DNA from: Pseudomonas matsuisoli | Lineage (GTDB): Bacteria; Pseudomonadota; Gammaproteobacteria; Pseudomonadales; Pseudomonadaceae | Direction of reading: 5' to 3' | DNA: 64,000 bases | Assembly (NCBI RefSeq): GCF_014647635.1 | Contig: NZ_BMPO01000002.1 | Span: forward strand, 310,001 to 374,000 | In this document: positions 39,301-45,869 of the stretch, piece by piece | Position numbering within the stretch: position 1 is the first letter of the stretch | How the letters are laid out: every line of letters starts with the position of its first letter | The notes under the pieces: model-generated | What the model was told of the DNA's origin: nothing | Seen by the model: only the letters and a program-made list of their open reading frames with translations | The model's database searches: none | Position numbers and translations under genes: made by a program

Positions 39301-39448
39301 TGTGGCTATTGTCGGCGGTCTGATTCTCAGCCAGTTGCTCACGCTCTACAGCACGCCGGTGGTCTATGTGTTCTTCGACCGCTTGCGTCATCGTTTCAAT
39401 CGTTGGCGCGGTGCGCGTACCGACGCTGCCCTGGAAAATCCGTTATGA
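36344..39448 (+). CDS. muxC: RND multidrug efflux transporter subunit (MuxC/MdtC type)
   Basis: A 1034-residue RND pump, the second subunit of the heterotrimer. The TM4 proton-relay motif is LVVDDAIVVLENIARHMESG. The open frame begins at 36287 inside muxB, but the TTG at 36344, preceded by GGGGAG, starts the protein at [20 protein letters not shown], which matches the N-terminus of MdtC. This places it 31 bases after muxB. The stop overlaps opmB (ATGA). Confidence 0.94.
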   Translation: MNLSAPFILRPVATLLLSVAILLLGGISYGLLPVSPLPKMDFPAITITANLPGASPQVMASTVATPLERALGSIAGISEMTSRSSQGNTRIIILFDIGRNIDSAAREVQAAINKARPLLPSGMKNMPTYRKINPSQSPIMVLAMTSDTMSRAQLRDIANNIVSQKIAQVSGVGEVLIGGGGTPAVRVSVQPRQLDHYGIALDEVRETISAATAQRPKGAIENDTRHWQIQANDQLYQAKDYANLVIREENGAILRLSDIATVKDDVEDRYNAGYFNNQNAILLVVNRQANANIIETIDAIRTQLPELRAVMPEAANLDIALDRSPVIRATLHEAERTLIIATGLVILVVLAFLGRWRAALIPALAVPVSLVGTFAVMYLWGFSLNNFSLMALIIATGLVVDDAIVVLENIARHMESGEPPLEAALKGTREVGFTLLSMNLSLVAVFLSILFMGGFVANLFREFSITLTAAILVSLVVSLTLTPMLCARWLRVEEKREPGRFARIGHRVQTIVMDRYARSLDWSLRHSTLMLLGLVATIVLNVYLYIAVPKTFMPSQDTGQITGFIRGEDGLSFSVMQPKMEAYRKLLVSDPAVAAVAGFVGGQTGVGNATVLIRLKELDERKESVDAVIERLRKNAPKIPGAKMYLMASQDLQFGGRQDRGTENEYVLLANDLDALRTWVPRVRDALAALPELQNVDTTDGKGAQQVRIVIDRENAKRLGIDVEMVTAVLNNAFSQRQIATIYDNMYQYQVVMEIDPKYATGPEVLSQVKVITDNGDRIPLSTIARWEPSLEQDRVSHHGQFADESIEFTLAEGVSLDQATAAVNRAVAGVGLPNEVQGMMGGTGSAFVEAQQGQPFMILAALVLVYLVLGVLYESYIHPLTILSTLPSAGVGALLAIQLFGQEFSLISLLGLFLLIGVVKKNAILMIDLALQLERHDSLSPIESIRRACLLRFRPIMMTTLAALFGALPLLLDTSEGSETRHPLGVAIVGGLILSQLLTLYSTPVVYVFFDRLRHRFNRWRGARTDAALENPL

Positions 39449-40947
39449 GTCGTTCGTCTTCCAACATCCCGCTGGCATCCGTTTTCAAGCTGCGCAAGTC
39501 CGTCCTCATTGTGTCCGCCAGCCTCGCGCTAAGCGCGTGCAGTGTTGGGCCCGACTACCACCGGCCCGCGGCGTTGGTGCCTGCGCAATATGAGCATGTG
39601 GACGGCTGGAAGTCCGCGTTACCGGCGGATACCGAGCATCGAGGCGAATGGTGGAGCCTTTACAACGATCCAGTACTCGACGAATTGGTCGGTCAGCTCG
39701 ACGTTTCGAATCAAAGCCTGGCGGCGGCTGAAGCCCAGTATCGACAGGCACGCGCGTTGGTCAGAAGTGCGCGTGCGAGCTTTTTCCCGACGATCAGCGC
39801 CGATGGCGGGGTAACGCGCGCAGGGCGTGGAGGCGGATCCAGCGGCATCGTGTCGGGTGGTAGCGGCAATTCAGTTAGCACGGTTCGCGGCTCTGGCGTA
39901 TCGGAAGATTATCAAGCCTCGCTGGGCGCTACCTGGGAGCTGGATCTTTGGGGACGTTTGCGGCGAACGCTCGAAGCGGATCGCGCGGCCGCGCAGGCGA
40001 GTTACGCTGATCTCGCGGCGGCGCGCTTGAGTCTGCAGTCCGAATTGGTACAAAACTACCTGCAACTTCGCGTTATGGACGAGCAAAAGCGGTTGCTCGA
40101 CGCGACCGTCTCGGCCTACGAGCGATCGCTCAGGTTGACGCAAAACCAATACACGGCTGGGATCGTCCCACGCTCGGACGTGAGTCAGGCGCTTACGCAG
40201 CTGAAAAGCACGCAAGCCCAGGCGATCGATCTGCAATGGCAGCGCGCGCAGTTGGAAAACGCCATAGCGGTATTGATCGGCGTACCACCGTCGTCCTTCG
40301 ATTTGGCGACGCTCGAATCCATACCACGCCTGCCTGTGGTGCCTCAGGCGCTGCCGTCGGAGTTGCTCGAACGGCGCCCCGACATTGCGTCGGCCGAGCG
40401 TAGCGTGCAGGAGGCCAATGCCCGCATCGGTGTGGCCAAGGCGGCGTATTACCCGGATCTGTCGATATCGGCTAACGGCGGCTATACCAACAGCGCGTTC
40501 AACGACCTGTTTAGCGTGCCCAACCGCTTTTGGTCGCTCGGACCGTCCCTTGCCTTGACGCTATTCGACGGCGGCGCCCGGCGCGCGGAATCTGAGCGCA
40601 CGGAAGCGGCTTACGACCAGACCGTCGCCAACTATCGTCAGGCCGTGCTGACAGGCTTCCGTGAAGTGGAAGACTACCTCGTCCAACTTCAGGTGCTCGA
40701 TCGCGAATCTCGCGTGCAGCAGGAAGCCCTCGAATCCGCCCGCGAGTCCTTGCGTTTGATCGAGAACCAGTACCGCGCGGGAACCATCGACTTCAATGAT
40801 GTGGTGAACGTACAAGCAACGGCGCTCAATAACGAACGCAGCGCGTTGACCTTGCTTGGCACTCAGCTTACGGCAAGCGTGCAGCTCATTGCGGCGCTGG
40901 GCGGCGGCTGGGATAGCGAAGCGTTGCTGCAAGACGCCTTACCTTGA
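39445..40947 (+). CDS. opmB: Outer-membrane efflux lipoprotein of the MuxABC pump
   Basis: A 500-residue TolC/OprM-family outer-membrane factor. The N-terminus carries a lipoprotein signal with lipobox LSACSVGPDY, acylated Cys near residue 32. Two duplicated helical halves follow (QSLAAAEAQYRQARALVRSA and NQYTAGIVPRSDVSQALTQL, mirrored by NQYRAGTIDFNDVVNVQATAL). ATG 39445 overlaps the muxC stop (ATGA); the earlier in-frame start lies inside muxC. A glycine/serine-rich insert (GRGGGSSGIVSGGSG) lies in the first beta-strand region. Confidence 0.95.
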   Translation: MSRSSSNIPLASVFKLRKSVLIVSASLALSACSVGPDYHRPAALVPAQYEHVDGWKSALPADTEHRGEWWSLYNDPVLDELVGQLDVSNQSLAAAEAQYRQARALVRSARASFFPTISADGGVTRAGRGGGSSGIVSGGSGNSVSTVRGSGVSEDYQASLGATWELDLWGRLRRTLEADRAAAQASYADLAAARLSLQSELVQNYLQLRVMDEQKRLLDATVSAYERSLRLTQNQYTAGIVPRSDVSQALTQLKSTQAQAIDLQWQRAQLENAIAVLIGVPPSSFDLATLESIPRLPVVPQALPSELLERRPDIASAERSVQEANARIGVAKAAYYPDLSISANGGYTNSAFNDLFSVPNRFWSLGPSLALTLFDGGARRAESERTEAAYDQTVANYRQAVLTGFREVEDYLVQLQVLDRESRVQQEALESARESLRLIENQYRAGTIDFNDVVNVQATALNNERSALTLLGTQLTASVQLIAALGGGWDSEALLQDALP

Positions 40948-40976
40948 CCGGCGAGCAAGCGCGTCCTGACACGGGC

Positions 40977-41010
40977 AAAAAAAAACCGCGACCAGGAGCA
41001 AGGGTCGCGG
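40977..41010 (-). terminator. Strong intrinsic terminator on the minus strand, with no evident gene upstream
   Basis: On the minus strand CCGCGACC and GGTCGCGG form a perfect 8-bp stem around a 9-base loop, followed directly by nine T residues. On the plus strand the hairpin has no T-tract after it, so it does not serve opmB. The nearest minus-strand gene upstream is the LysR gene, 870 bases away beyond an oppositely oriented gene. A short transcript starting within about 41020-41260 is therefore implied. Confidence 0.8.
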
Positions 41011-41260
41011 AGGGGATGTCGGGCAGTCGCCGACGGAGAGGAACACACACCATGCGGGCTGGAGCGGCCACGACAAGGATGCGTTGCAGTGTGATCGGTG
41101 CCGGACATCACCGCGAATCGAACGAGGCGAATGTTTAAATCGACGCGGGTGATTGGCCGATCGAGTCCTGGAGCGGTACTAGACCGTTTTCGCCTCGTCA
41201 TCCACTGAAAATACAAACGCGCTCGTGCTGCATCAGTGCGCTCCTGTGAACGTAAATCCA
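41011..41260 (-). ncRNA. Candidate small RNA or leader transcript ending at the orphan terminator
   Basis: The region between opmB and the chorismate mutase gene has no plus-strand gene. The minus strand runs into a strong intrinsic terminator. A minus-strand ATG near 41108 opens a frame (MSGTDHTATHPCRGRSSPHG...) that reads through the terminator, as leader or relic sequences can. No convincing promoter was found by eye. It could be an sRNA, an attenuator whose downstream gene was lost, or a remnant. Confidence 0.3.
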
Positions 41261-41315
41261 TTTGGCGCCACACACTTCTGATCCATATGAAGATGAACAG
41301 AGAGGTGCACGCGCA

Positions 41316-41858
41316 ATGAGCAACTTGATTGCTGTAGGGCTGTTATCCGCTGGACTGCTTTTTTCTGCCTCGCTACCTGCAGCTCCCGCTGTCGGGGAGG
41401 AGGTTGCTTCGCTGATCAACAAGCGTTTGGGCTACATGAAGGATGTTGCCGGCTACAAGGCGATCAATCATTTGCCCGTGGAAGACCTCGCGCAAGAGCG
41501 GAAGGTACTGGACTCGTCGGTCGCGCAAGCCAAAGAACTGGGCCTTGCCAGCGAGGCTATGCAAGCCTTCATCCAAGCGCAGATGGACGCGGCAAAAGCC
41601 ATACAGTATCGCTACCGAGCGGATTGGCTCTCGGCACCGGAGCCGGAATGGCAGCCTCAGCCGCTGGATCGTGTCAGAGGCGAGCTTGGAAGCCTGAACG
41701 ACCTCATCCTGCAGGCCATCAGCACTGCATTGAAAGAAGGAGCGCCGTTTACCGAACAGACGGCGTTCATGCGAACGTTGCAGCAGAGAAACCTCAGTGA
41801 TTCCGATAAGCAGCGGCTCTGGGATGCCCTCCAGCGCGTCACGCTTCAGAAACAATAG
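41316..41858 (+). CDS. Periplasmic chorismate mutase (AroQ-gamma)
   Basis: A 180-residue secreted monofunctional chorismate mutase, converting chorismate to prephenate. The signal peptide is MSNLIAVGLLSAGLLFSASLPAAPA. The AroQ helix 1 follows (SLINKRLGYMKDVAGYKAIN) with conserved Arg and Lys, then DLAQERKVLDSSVAQAKELGL and AFIQAQMDAAKAIQYRYRADW. ATG 41316 was chosen for the signal peptide and AGAGGTG upstream. Exported AroQ proteins are found in several plant- or animal-associated Gram-negatives. Their role outside the cytoplasm is unclear. Confidence 0.9.
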   Translation: MSNLIAVGLLSAGLLFSASLPAAPAVGEEVASLINKRLGYMKDVAGYKAINHLPVEDLAQERKVLDSSVAQAKELGLASEAMQAFIQAQMDAAKAIQYRYRADWLSAPEPEWQPQPLDRVRGELGSLNDLILQAISTALKEGAPFTEQTAFMRTLQQRNLSDSDKQRLWDALQRVTLQKQ

Positions 41859-41879
41859 CGCAGCGCTTCATCTAGGCCG

Positions 41880-42797
41880 TCACAGCGTATCCGGGTCGCC
41901 AATGAACATCTGTATACGCGAGCGCAGCCAGCGCTCGGCGGGGTCGTTATCCTGCGCGCCCCGCCAGACCATCGATAATTCGAACGCGCGCCCTGTTTCG
42001 AACGGCAATGGCTCCACACGCAAACCGCCAGCAGCAGCTAGCGTGTCCGCGGCAAAATCAGGCACGGTGGCGACGATGTCCGTACCGGCGATCAAGCTAT
42101 TCAATCCGTTGAATTGCGGCACTGCCAGTACCACGTGGCGCGTCTTGCCAAGTGCCGATAGCTCTTCGTCCATGAAACCATTGAGATCGCCCGCGTACGA
42201 CACCATCGCATGAGGGCGGTTACAGAAGTCGTCCATACTCAACGGCCCCGGGATGCTGTCTGCGCGCATGACCTTGGGGCGGCTGCGGCGAAGGGTCTTG
42301 CGCTTAGCGTTCGCCGGCAGTTCATCGGTGTAGCTCACGCCTACTGAGATTTCGCCCGACGTCAGCAAGCCAGGCATCAATAGATAGTTTGCACGTCTGA
42401 CAACCAGCACCACGCCTGGCGCTTCAACACGCAGCCGCCGCAACAATGAGGGCAGCAAAGAGAATTCCACTTCGTCCGACAGCCCGATCCGGAAGACTTG
42501 CTTGCTGGTCGAGGGGTCGAACTCGCTGGCGCGGCTTACCGCCGTGGAGATCGAATCAAGGGCGGGCACCAGCAATACGAAAATTTCCTGCGCCCGCGTA
42601 GTCGGCTCCATCGTCCGGCCAGTGCGTACGAACAGCGGATCGTCGAACAGGCTGCGCAGACGGGCCAGTGCAGCACTGATGGCAGGCTGACCTAGAAACA
42701 GTTTTTCAGCCGCACGCGTCACGCTGCGCTCATGCATCAACGTTTCGAAGACGATCAGTAGATTCAGGTCCAATCGACGCAGGTCGTTGCGGTTCAT
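41880..42797 (-). CDS. LysR-family transcriptional regulator
   Basis: A 305-residue LysR regulator of the NodD/NahR-like group. The winged helix is at about 6-65 (SVTRAAEKLFLGQPAISAALARLRSLFDDPLFVRTGRTMEPT). The effector-binding domain (about 95-300) has two Rossmann-like lobes. It is divergent from the MDR oxidoreductase gene across 175 bases, the usual LysR-target layout. The target is inferred from this arrangement only. Confidence 0.92.
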   Translation of the reverse strand: MNRNDLRRLDLNLLIVFETLMHERSVTRAAEKLFLGQPAISAALARLRSLFDDPLFVRTGRTMEPTTRAQEIFVLLVPALDSISTAVSRASEFDPSTSKQVFRIGLSDEVEFSLLPSLLRRLRVEAPGVVLVVRRANYLLMPGLLTSGEISVGVSYTDELPANAKRKTLRRSRPKVMRADSIPGPLSMDDFCNRPHAMVSYAGDLNGFMDEELSALGKTRHVVLAVPQFNGLNSLIAGTDIVATVPDFAADTLAAAGGLRVEPLPFETGRAFELSMVWRGAQDNDPAERWLRSRIQMFIGDPDTL

Positions 42798-42832
42798 ACG
42801 ATCACTCGAGGCGAAGCGGCGAAACGCGCATC

Positions 42833-42845
42833 ATACGCTTCGTAT
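42833..42845. promoter_or_regulatory. Candidate LysR operator (ATAC-N5-GTAT)
   Basis: A perfect inverted repeat ATACG-CTT-CGTAT lies 36 bases upstream of the LysR gene, in its divergent intergenic region with the MDR gene. The dyad symmetry and place fit an autoregulatory LysR box. A GAAACG/CGTTTC pair flanks it on both sides. Confidence 0.4.
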
Positions 42846-42972
42846 TCGCCGTTTCAGAAGAGGGTGCATCATCGCTATACATGTCGACTATTGATGTCGG
42901 CGGGTGGAGTTGTGGCGGCAAGGCAGATAAAGTCTCCTGCATCGTGATTACTATCAAGCAGATGAGGATCCT

Positions 42973-43989
42973 ATGCCACGCGTGATCCGCTTTCATCAGT
43001 TCGGGCCACCAGAGGTGCTCAAGATCGAAGAGCAACCGGTCGAGGCGCCTGGAAAAGGCGAAGTGCTGGTGCGTGCCGAAGCAATCGGCGTCAGTTGGAA
43101 CGACGCGCTTTGGCGTCAGGACATTGCTCCGCAACATGCCCGTTTACCCGCAGGGTTAGGTAACGAATTAGCCGGCGTCATTGAGGCTGTAGGTGATGGT
43201 GTGGTCGGCTATCGAGTCGGCGACCGTATCGCCAGTTTTCCAGGTGGGCATGACGTGAATGTCTATCCGGCGTATGGCGAATTGGTTCGCCTGCCGGTGA
43301 CGTCCATCACTCACTATCCAGATGTGTTGTCCCCTGAAGAAGCGTGCGTTCATTACCTGGGGCAGCTAATTGGCTATTTCGCGTTCAATCACTTGGCCCA
43401 CGTGCAGGCCGGCCAACGTGTGTTGATCACGAATGCGTGCCATTGTTCGGGGCCGGCTACCTTGCAACTCGCCCGGCAGACCGGGGCGCAGGTGTTTGCC
43501 ACGACCGATGATAGTGAGGATCGGGACTACCTCCAGGCATTGGGCGCCGAGCGCGTCATTGTCACCGAGGAAGAGGACCTCGTCAGCCGCTTGGCCAAGC
43601 TGACCGATGGGCACGGCGTGGATGTCGTACTCGATGCGTGTGGCGGTCCGCAAATGGCCCTGCTTGGGGACGTCATGGCGCCGCGCGGCAAGCTCATCCT
43701 TTATGGATTGACGGGTGGCAACCAGACGCCTTTCCCTGCGTGTGCCGCGTTCGAGAAGAACTTCAAGTTCTTCCTGCATTGCCTGCATGACTTCACGGGA
43801 CGTCCGGAGCTGGGCATACCGCGGGACGATCAGGCGATGCGCGACGCACTTGCCAGCATCAATCAACTGACTGCCGACAAGCTCATTCGTACGGACGTCC
43901 AGCGCGTATTTTCGTTCGACGAAGTACATGAGGCGCATCGTTTTCTTGAAAGCGGGCCCAAGCGTGGACGGGTTGTCTTGAAGGTTTGA
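42973..43989 (+). CDS. MDR-family NAD(P)-dependent oxidoreductase (quinone reductase/alcohol dehydrogenase-like)
   Basis: A 338-residue medium-chain reductase. The GroES-like domain starts MPRVIRFHQFGPPEVLKIEE with GNELAGVIEAVGDGV. The Rossmann domain is at about 140-270, followed by the family C-terminus (FDEVHEAHRFLESGPKRGRVVLKV). It lacks the usual catalytic zinc Cys/His ligands and resembles zeta-crystallin-type quinone reductases. The nucleotide loop reads ITNACHCSGPATLQLA, less typical than the common Gly-rich AxxGxxG. A GAGGAT site precedes the ATG. Probably regulated by the divergent LysR. Confidence 0.85.
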   Translation: MPRVIRFHQFGPPEVLKIEEQPVEAPGKGEVLVRAEAIGVSWNDALWRQDIAPQHARLPAGLGNELAGVIEAVGDGVVGYRVGDRIASFPGGHDVNVYPAYGELVRLPVTSITHYPDVLSPEEACVHYLGQLIGYFAFNHLAHVQAGQRVLITNACHCSGPATLQLARQTGAQVFATTDDSEDRDYLQALGAERVIVTEEEDLVSRLAKLTDGHGVDVVLDACGGPQMALLGDVMAPRGKLILYGLTGGNQTPFPACAAFEKNFKFFLHCLHDFTGRPELGIPRDDQAMRDALASINQLTADKLIRTDVQRVFSFDEVHEAHRFLESGPKRGRVVLKV

Positions 43990-44026
43990 GTCCACTCCGG
44001 CGCTCTTAGCGGTACATCTATCTGGC

Positions 44027-44140
44027 ATGGCGGACGGTTGCCCCGCGGATCGCCGTCCCGGCGGATGGCCGCCCCCGCTCCCACAAGATAACGATCGCTG
44101 TCGATCGGACGGGGTGGGAGCGAGCCATACTCGCGATTAC
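44027..44140. repeat. REP-like palindromes between the MDR gene and ku
   Basis: Contains CCCCGCGGATCGCCGTCCCGGCGGATGGCCGCCC-type arms and an inverted pair GCTCCCAC...GTGGGAGCGAGCCATACTCG. This is the last REP-type sequence seen moving right; none was found from here to 64 kb. Confidence 0.65.
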
Positions 44141-44216
44141 ATTCACGACCTCTTCACCAATTTAGTTACGCGCGTTACGTGTTCCCGTAGACCGCTTTAT
44201 CTGAATCAGACTTCCC

Positions 44217-44244
44217 GAACTTTCATCCCTAGCGCCAAGTCGAC
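44217..44244 (+). promoter_or_regulatory. AlgU/RpoE-like promoter candidate for ku
   Basis: GAACTT (44217-44222), a 17-base spacer and TCGAC (44240-44244) fit the AlgU consensus GAACTT-N16/17-TCTGA in the -35 box and in the first two bases of the -10. The -10 lies about 30 bases before the ku start codon, a sensible distance. Confidence 0.5.
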
Positions 44245-44273
44245 CATAAGTATTCCTCGCAGGAACGATCTTC

Positions 44274-45176
44274 ATGGCTCGTACTATCTGGAAAGGCGCC
44301 GTCAGCTTCGGGCTGGTCCATATTCCTGTCGCACTCGTACCTGCGACAGCGCAAAAAGGCGTGGATTTTGATTGGTTGGATAAGCGCAGCATGGATCCCG
44401 TCGGGTACAAGCGCATTAACAAAGTGACCGGCGAAGACATCGAGCGCGAGGATATCGTCAAAGGCGTCGAGTACGAGAAAGGTCGCTACGTCGTCATCAG
44501 CGAAGACGAAATCCGCAAAGCGCACCCCAAGGCCACCCAGACGATCGACATCATCGCATTCGTCGACGCCGCCGACATTCCTTTCCTCTACATCGAGAAA
44601 CCGTACTTCCTCAAGCCAGACCTGCGAGGGGAAAAGGTGTACGCGTTGCTCCGTGAAACATTGAACAAGACCGGCAAGGCAGGTCTTGCCAACGTGGTTC
44701 TGCACACGAAACAACATCTGGCGGTCGTGATGGTGTTGGGCGACGCGCTGGTCCTGAATACCTTGCGCTGGGGCAACGAAGTGCGCAGCTTGGATGCGCT
44801 CGAGCTCGACGAAGATAGCCTGCGGCCGACGCTGAACAAGCGCGAGTTGGACATGGCGACCCGCTTAGTCGAAGACATGAGCGAAAAGTGGGACCCCGCT
44901 CAATACAAGGATTCGTTCCAGGAACAGATCATGGCTCTGGTCGAGCAAAAGGCGAAGAAAGGCCGAATCGAAGATGTCGGTGAAGTGGATGACGGCGAGA
45001 CGGGTGGGGCGGAGGTCATCGATCTCAGTGAACTACTCAAGCGCAGCTTGCGAGGAGGCAATGGCAAGAAGGCACCTGCAAAGGCGTCGTCATCGAAGTC
45101 CACCTCCAAGACAACCGCACGAAAGCCTGCGGCAAAGCCTAAATCAGCAACGGGTACGCGTAAGAAAGCGAGCTAG
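44274..45176 (+). CDS. ku: Ku, double-strand break end-binding protein
   Basis: A 300-residue bacterial Ku that forms a ring-shaped homodimer on DNA ends and recruits LigD. The N-terminal RTIWKGAVSFGLVHIPVAL and VLHTKQHLAVV are diagnostic of the Ku core (about 1-235). Beyond it is the LigD-recruiting region and then a basic tail of about 40 residues rich in Lys, Ala, Ser and Thr (KAPAKASSSKSTSKTT), as in other Ku proteins that bind DNA without free ends. ligD is at 6871-9474. The start has an AGGAACG ribosome site. Confidence 0.97.
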   Translation: MARTIWKGAVSFGLVHIPVALVPATAQKGVDFDWLDKRSMDPVGYKRINKVTGEDIEREDIVKGVEYEKGRYVVISEDEIRKAHPKATQTIDIIAFVDAADIPFLYIEKPYFLKPDLRGEKVYALLRETLNKTGKAGLANVVLHTKQHLAVVMVLGDALVLNTLRWGNEVRSLDALELDEDSLRPTLNKRELDMATRLVEDMSEKWDPAQYKDSFQEQIMALVEQKAKKGRIEDVGEVDDGETGGAEVIDLSELLKRSLRGGNGKKAPAKASSSKSTSKTTARKPAAKPKSATGTRKKAS

Positions 45177-45227
45177 TACGCGCTGAAAAGACCGGACGAA
45201 CCGCGCATTTCTCGTCCGGTACGCCTC

Positions 45228-45410
45228 TCAAGAATCGCTCGACTCACTACGGCTGCGGCTGGATTTGCCTCCCTTGCGGCCTGCCTCAGAGGCGCGCGCC
45301 GGATCGTTCTTGAAGTTACCGCCACTCATCTGTCCGCCTTTTCGGCCTGCTTCGGCCGCGCGGCGTGGGTCTTCCGCGAAGTTGCCCTTACCACCCTGAT
45401 ATTGAGTCAT
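45228..45410 (-). CDS. KGG-repeat stress-induced protein (YciG/Con-10 type)
   Basis: A 60-residue hydrophilic protein with two KGG repeats (NFAEDPRRAAEAGRKGGQMSGG and NFKNDPARASEAGRKGGKSS). Such proteins accumulate under osmotic, acid or stationary-phase stress; the biochemical function is unknown. The start MTQYQGGKGN is preceded by GGAGGAAA. It is divergent from glgE across 459 bases. A homologue stands near the P. aeruginosa trehalose/glucan cluster. Confidence 0.9.
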   Translation of the reverse strand: MTQYQGGKGNFAEDPRRAAEAGRKGGQMSGGNFKNDPARASEAGRKGGKSSRSRSESSDS

Positions 45411-45461
45411 TGTGCTTTCCTCCGTCGTCCGGCACGCAGCGAAACGGCGCGCTCGTCTCCA

Positions 45462-45489
45462 ATGGAGGGAGCGTTTTTGGGTGGAGTTC
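45462..45489 (-). promoter_or_regulatory. AlgU/RpoE-like promoter candidate for the KGG gene
   Basis: On the minus strand GAACTC (45489-45484), a 17-base spacer and TCCAT (45466-45462) lie about 52 bases before the KGG start. Both boxes differ by one base from GAACTT and TCCAA. Confidence 0.4.
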
Positions 45490-45573
45490 CTGCCTTCGGT
45501 CGGTAGGGGCAGGCTTTCCCGAGTGGCCCGATGAGCGGCCCAAATGACGCGGGTTTGCACCGATACACACACT

Positions 45574-45600
45574 GAACTTTGCAGATGGCGCTGCTTCGAA
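45574..45600 (+). promoter_or_regulatory. AlgU/RpoE-like promoter candidate for glgE
   Basis: GAACTT (45574-45579), a 16-base spacer and TCGAA (45596-45600) match the AlgU pattern closely (TCnAA). It lies 270 bases before glgE, implying a long leader if used. Confidence 0.5.
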
Positions 45601-45869
45601 TAAAGAAGTTCAAGCACGACTGGCGCTGGCATTACCTGCACCGTCAGCCGGTCCACTGTTCCGTAGTCGGGTAGGTGAGCATTCCACCGTTGGAAATGCC
45701 AGCACGTAGTCCCCGGGGACGCCTCAATTTTACGTGGTACCTGTTCACGTCCTTTCCCACCGAAGCGATGCAAGGCATGCGGCCTGCGAGCCTTCCGGTC
45801 GGGAAAGGAAGGAGCAGCGCCGACGCACGATAGATCGTCAACAGGTTCCAAGACCCGAAGAGAGGATTT

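Larger units (their letters stand above)
45411..45869. other. Divergent intergenic region between the KGG gene and glgE
   Basis: 459 bases with no credible gene; open frames here lack codon bias and family features. It holds two opposed AlgU-like promoter candidates and a short GCCTTCGGTCGGTAGGGGCAGGC stem. No REP element was seen. Confidence 0.7.
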
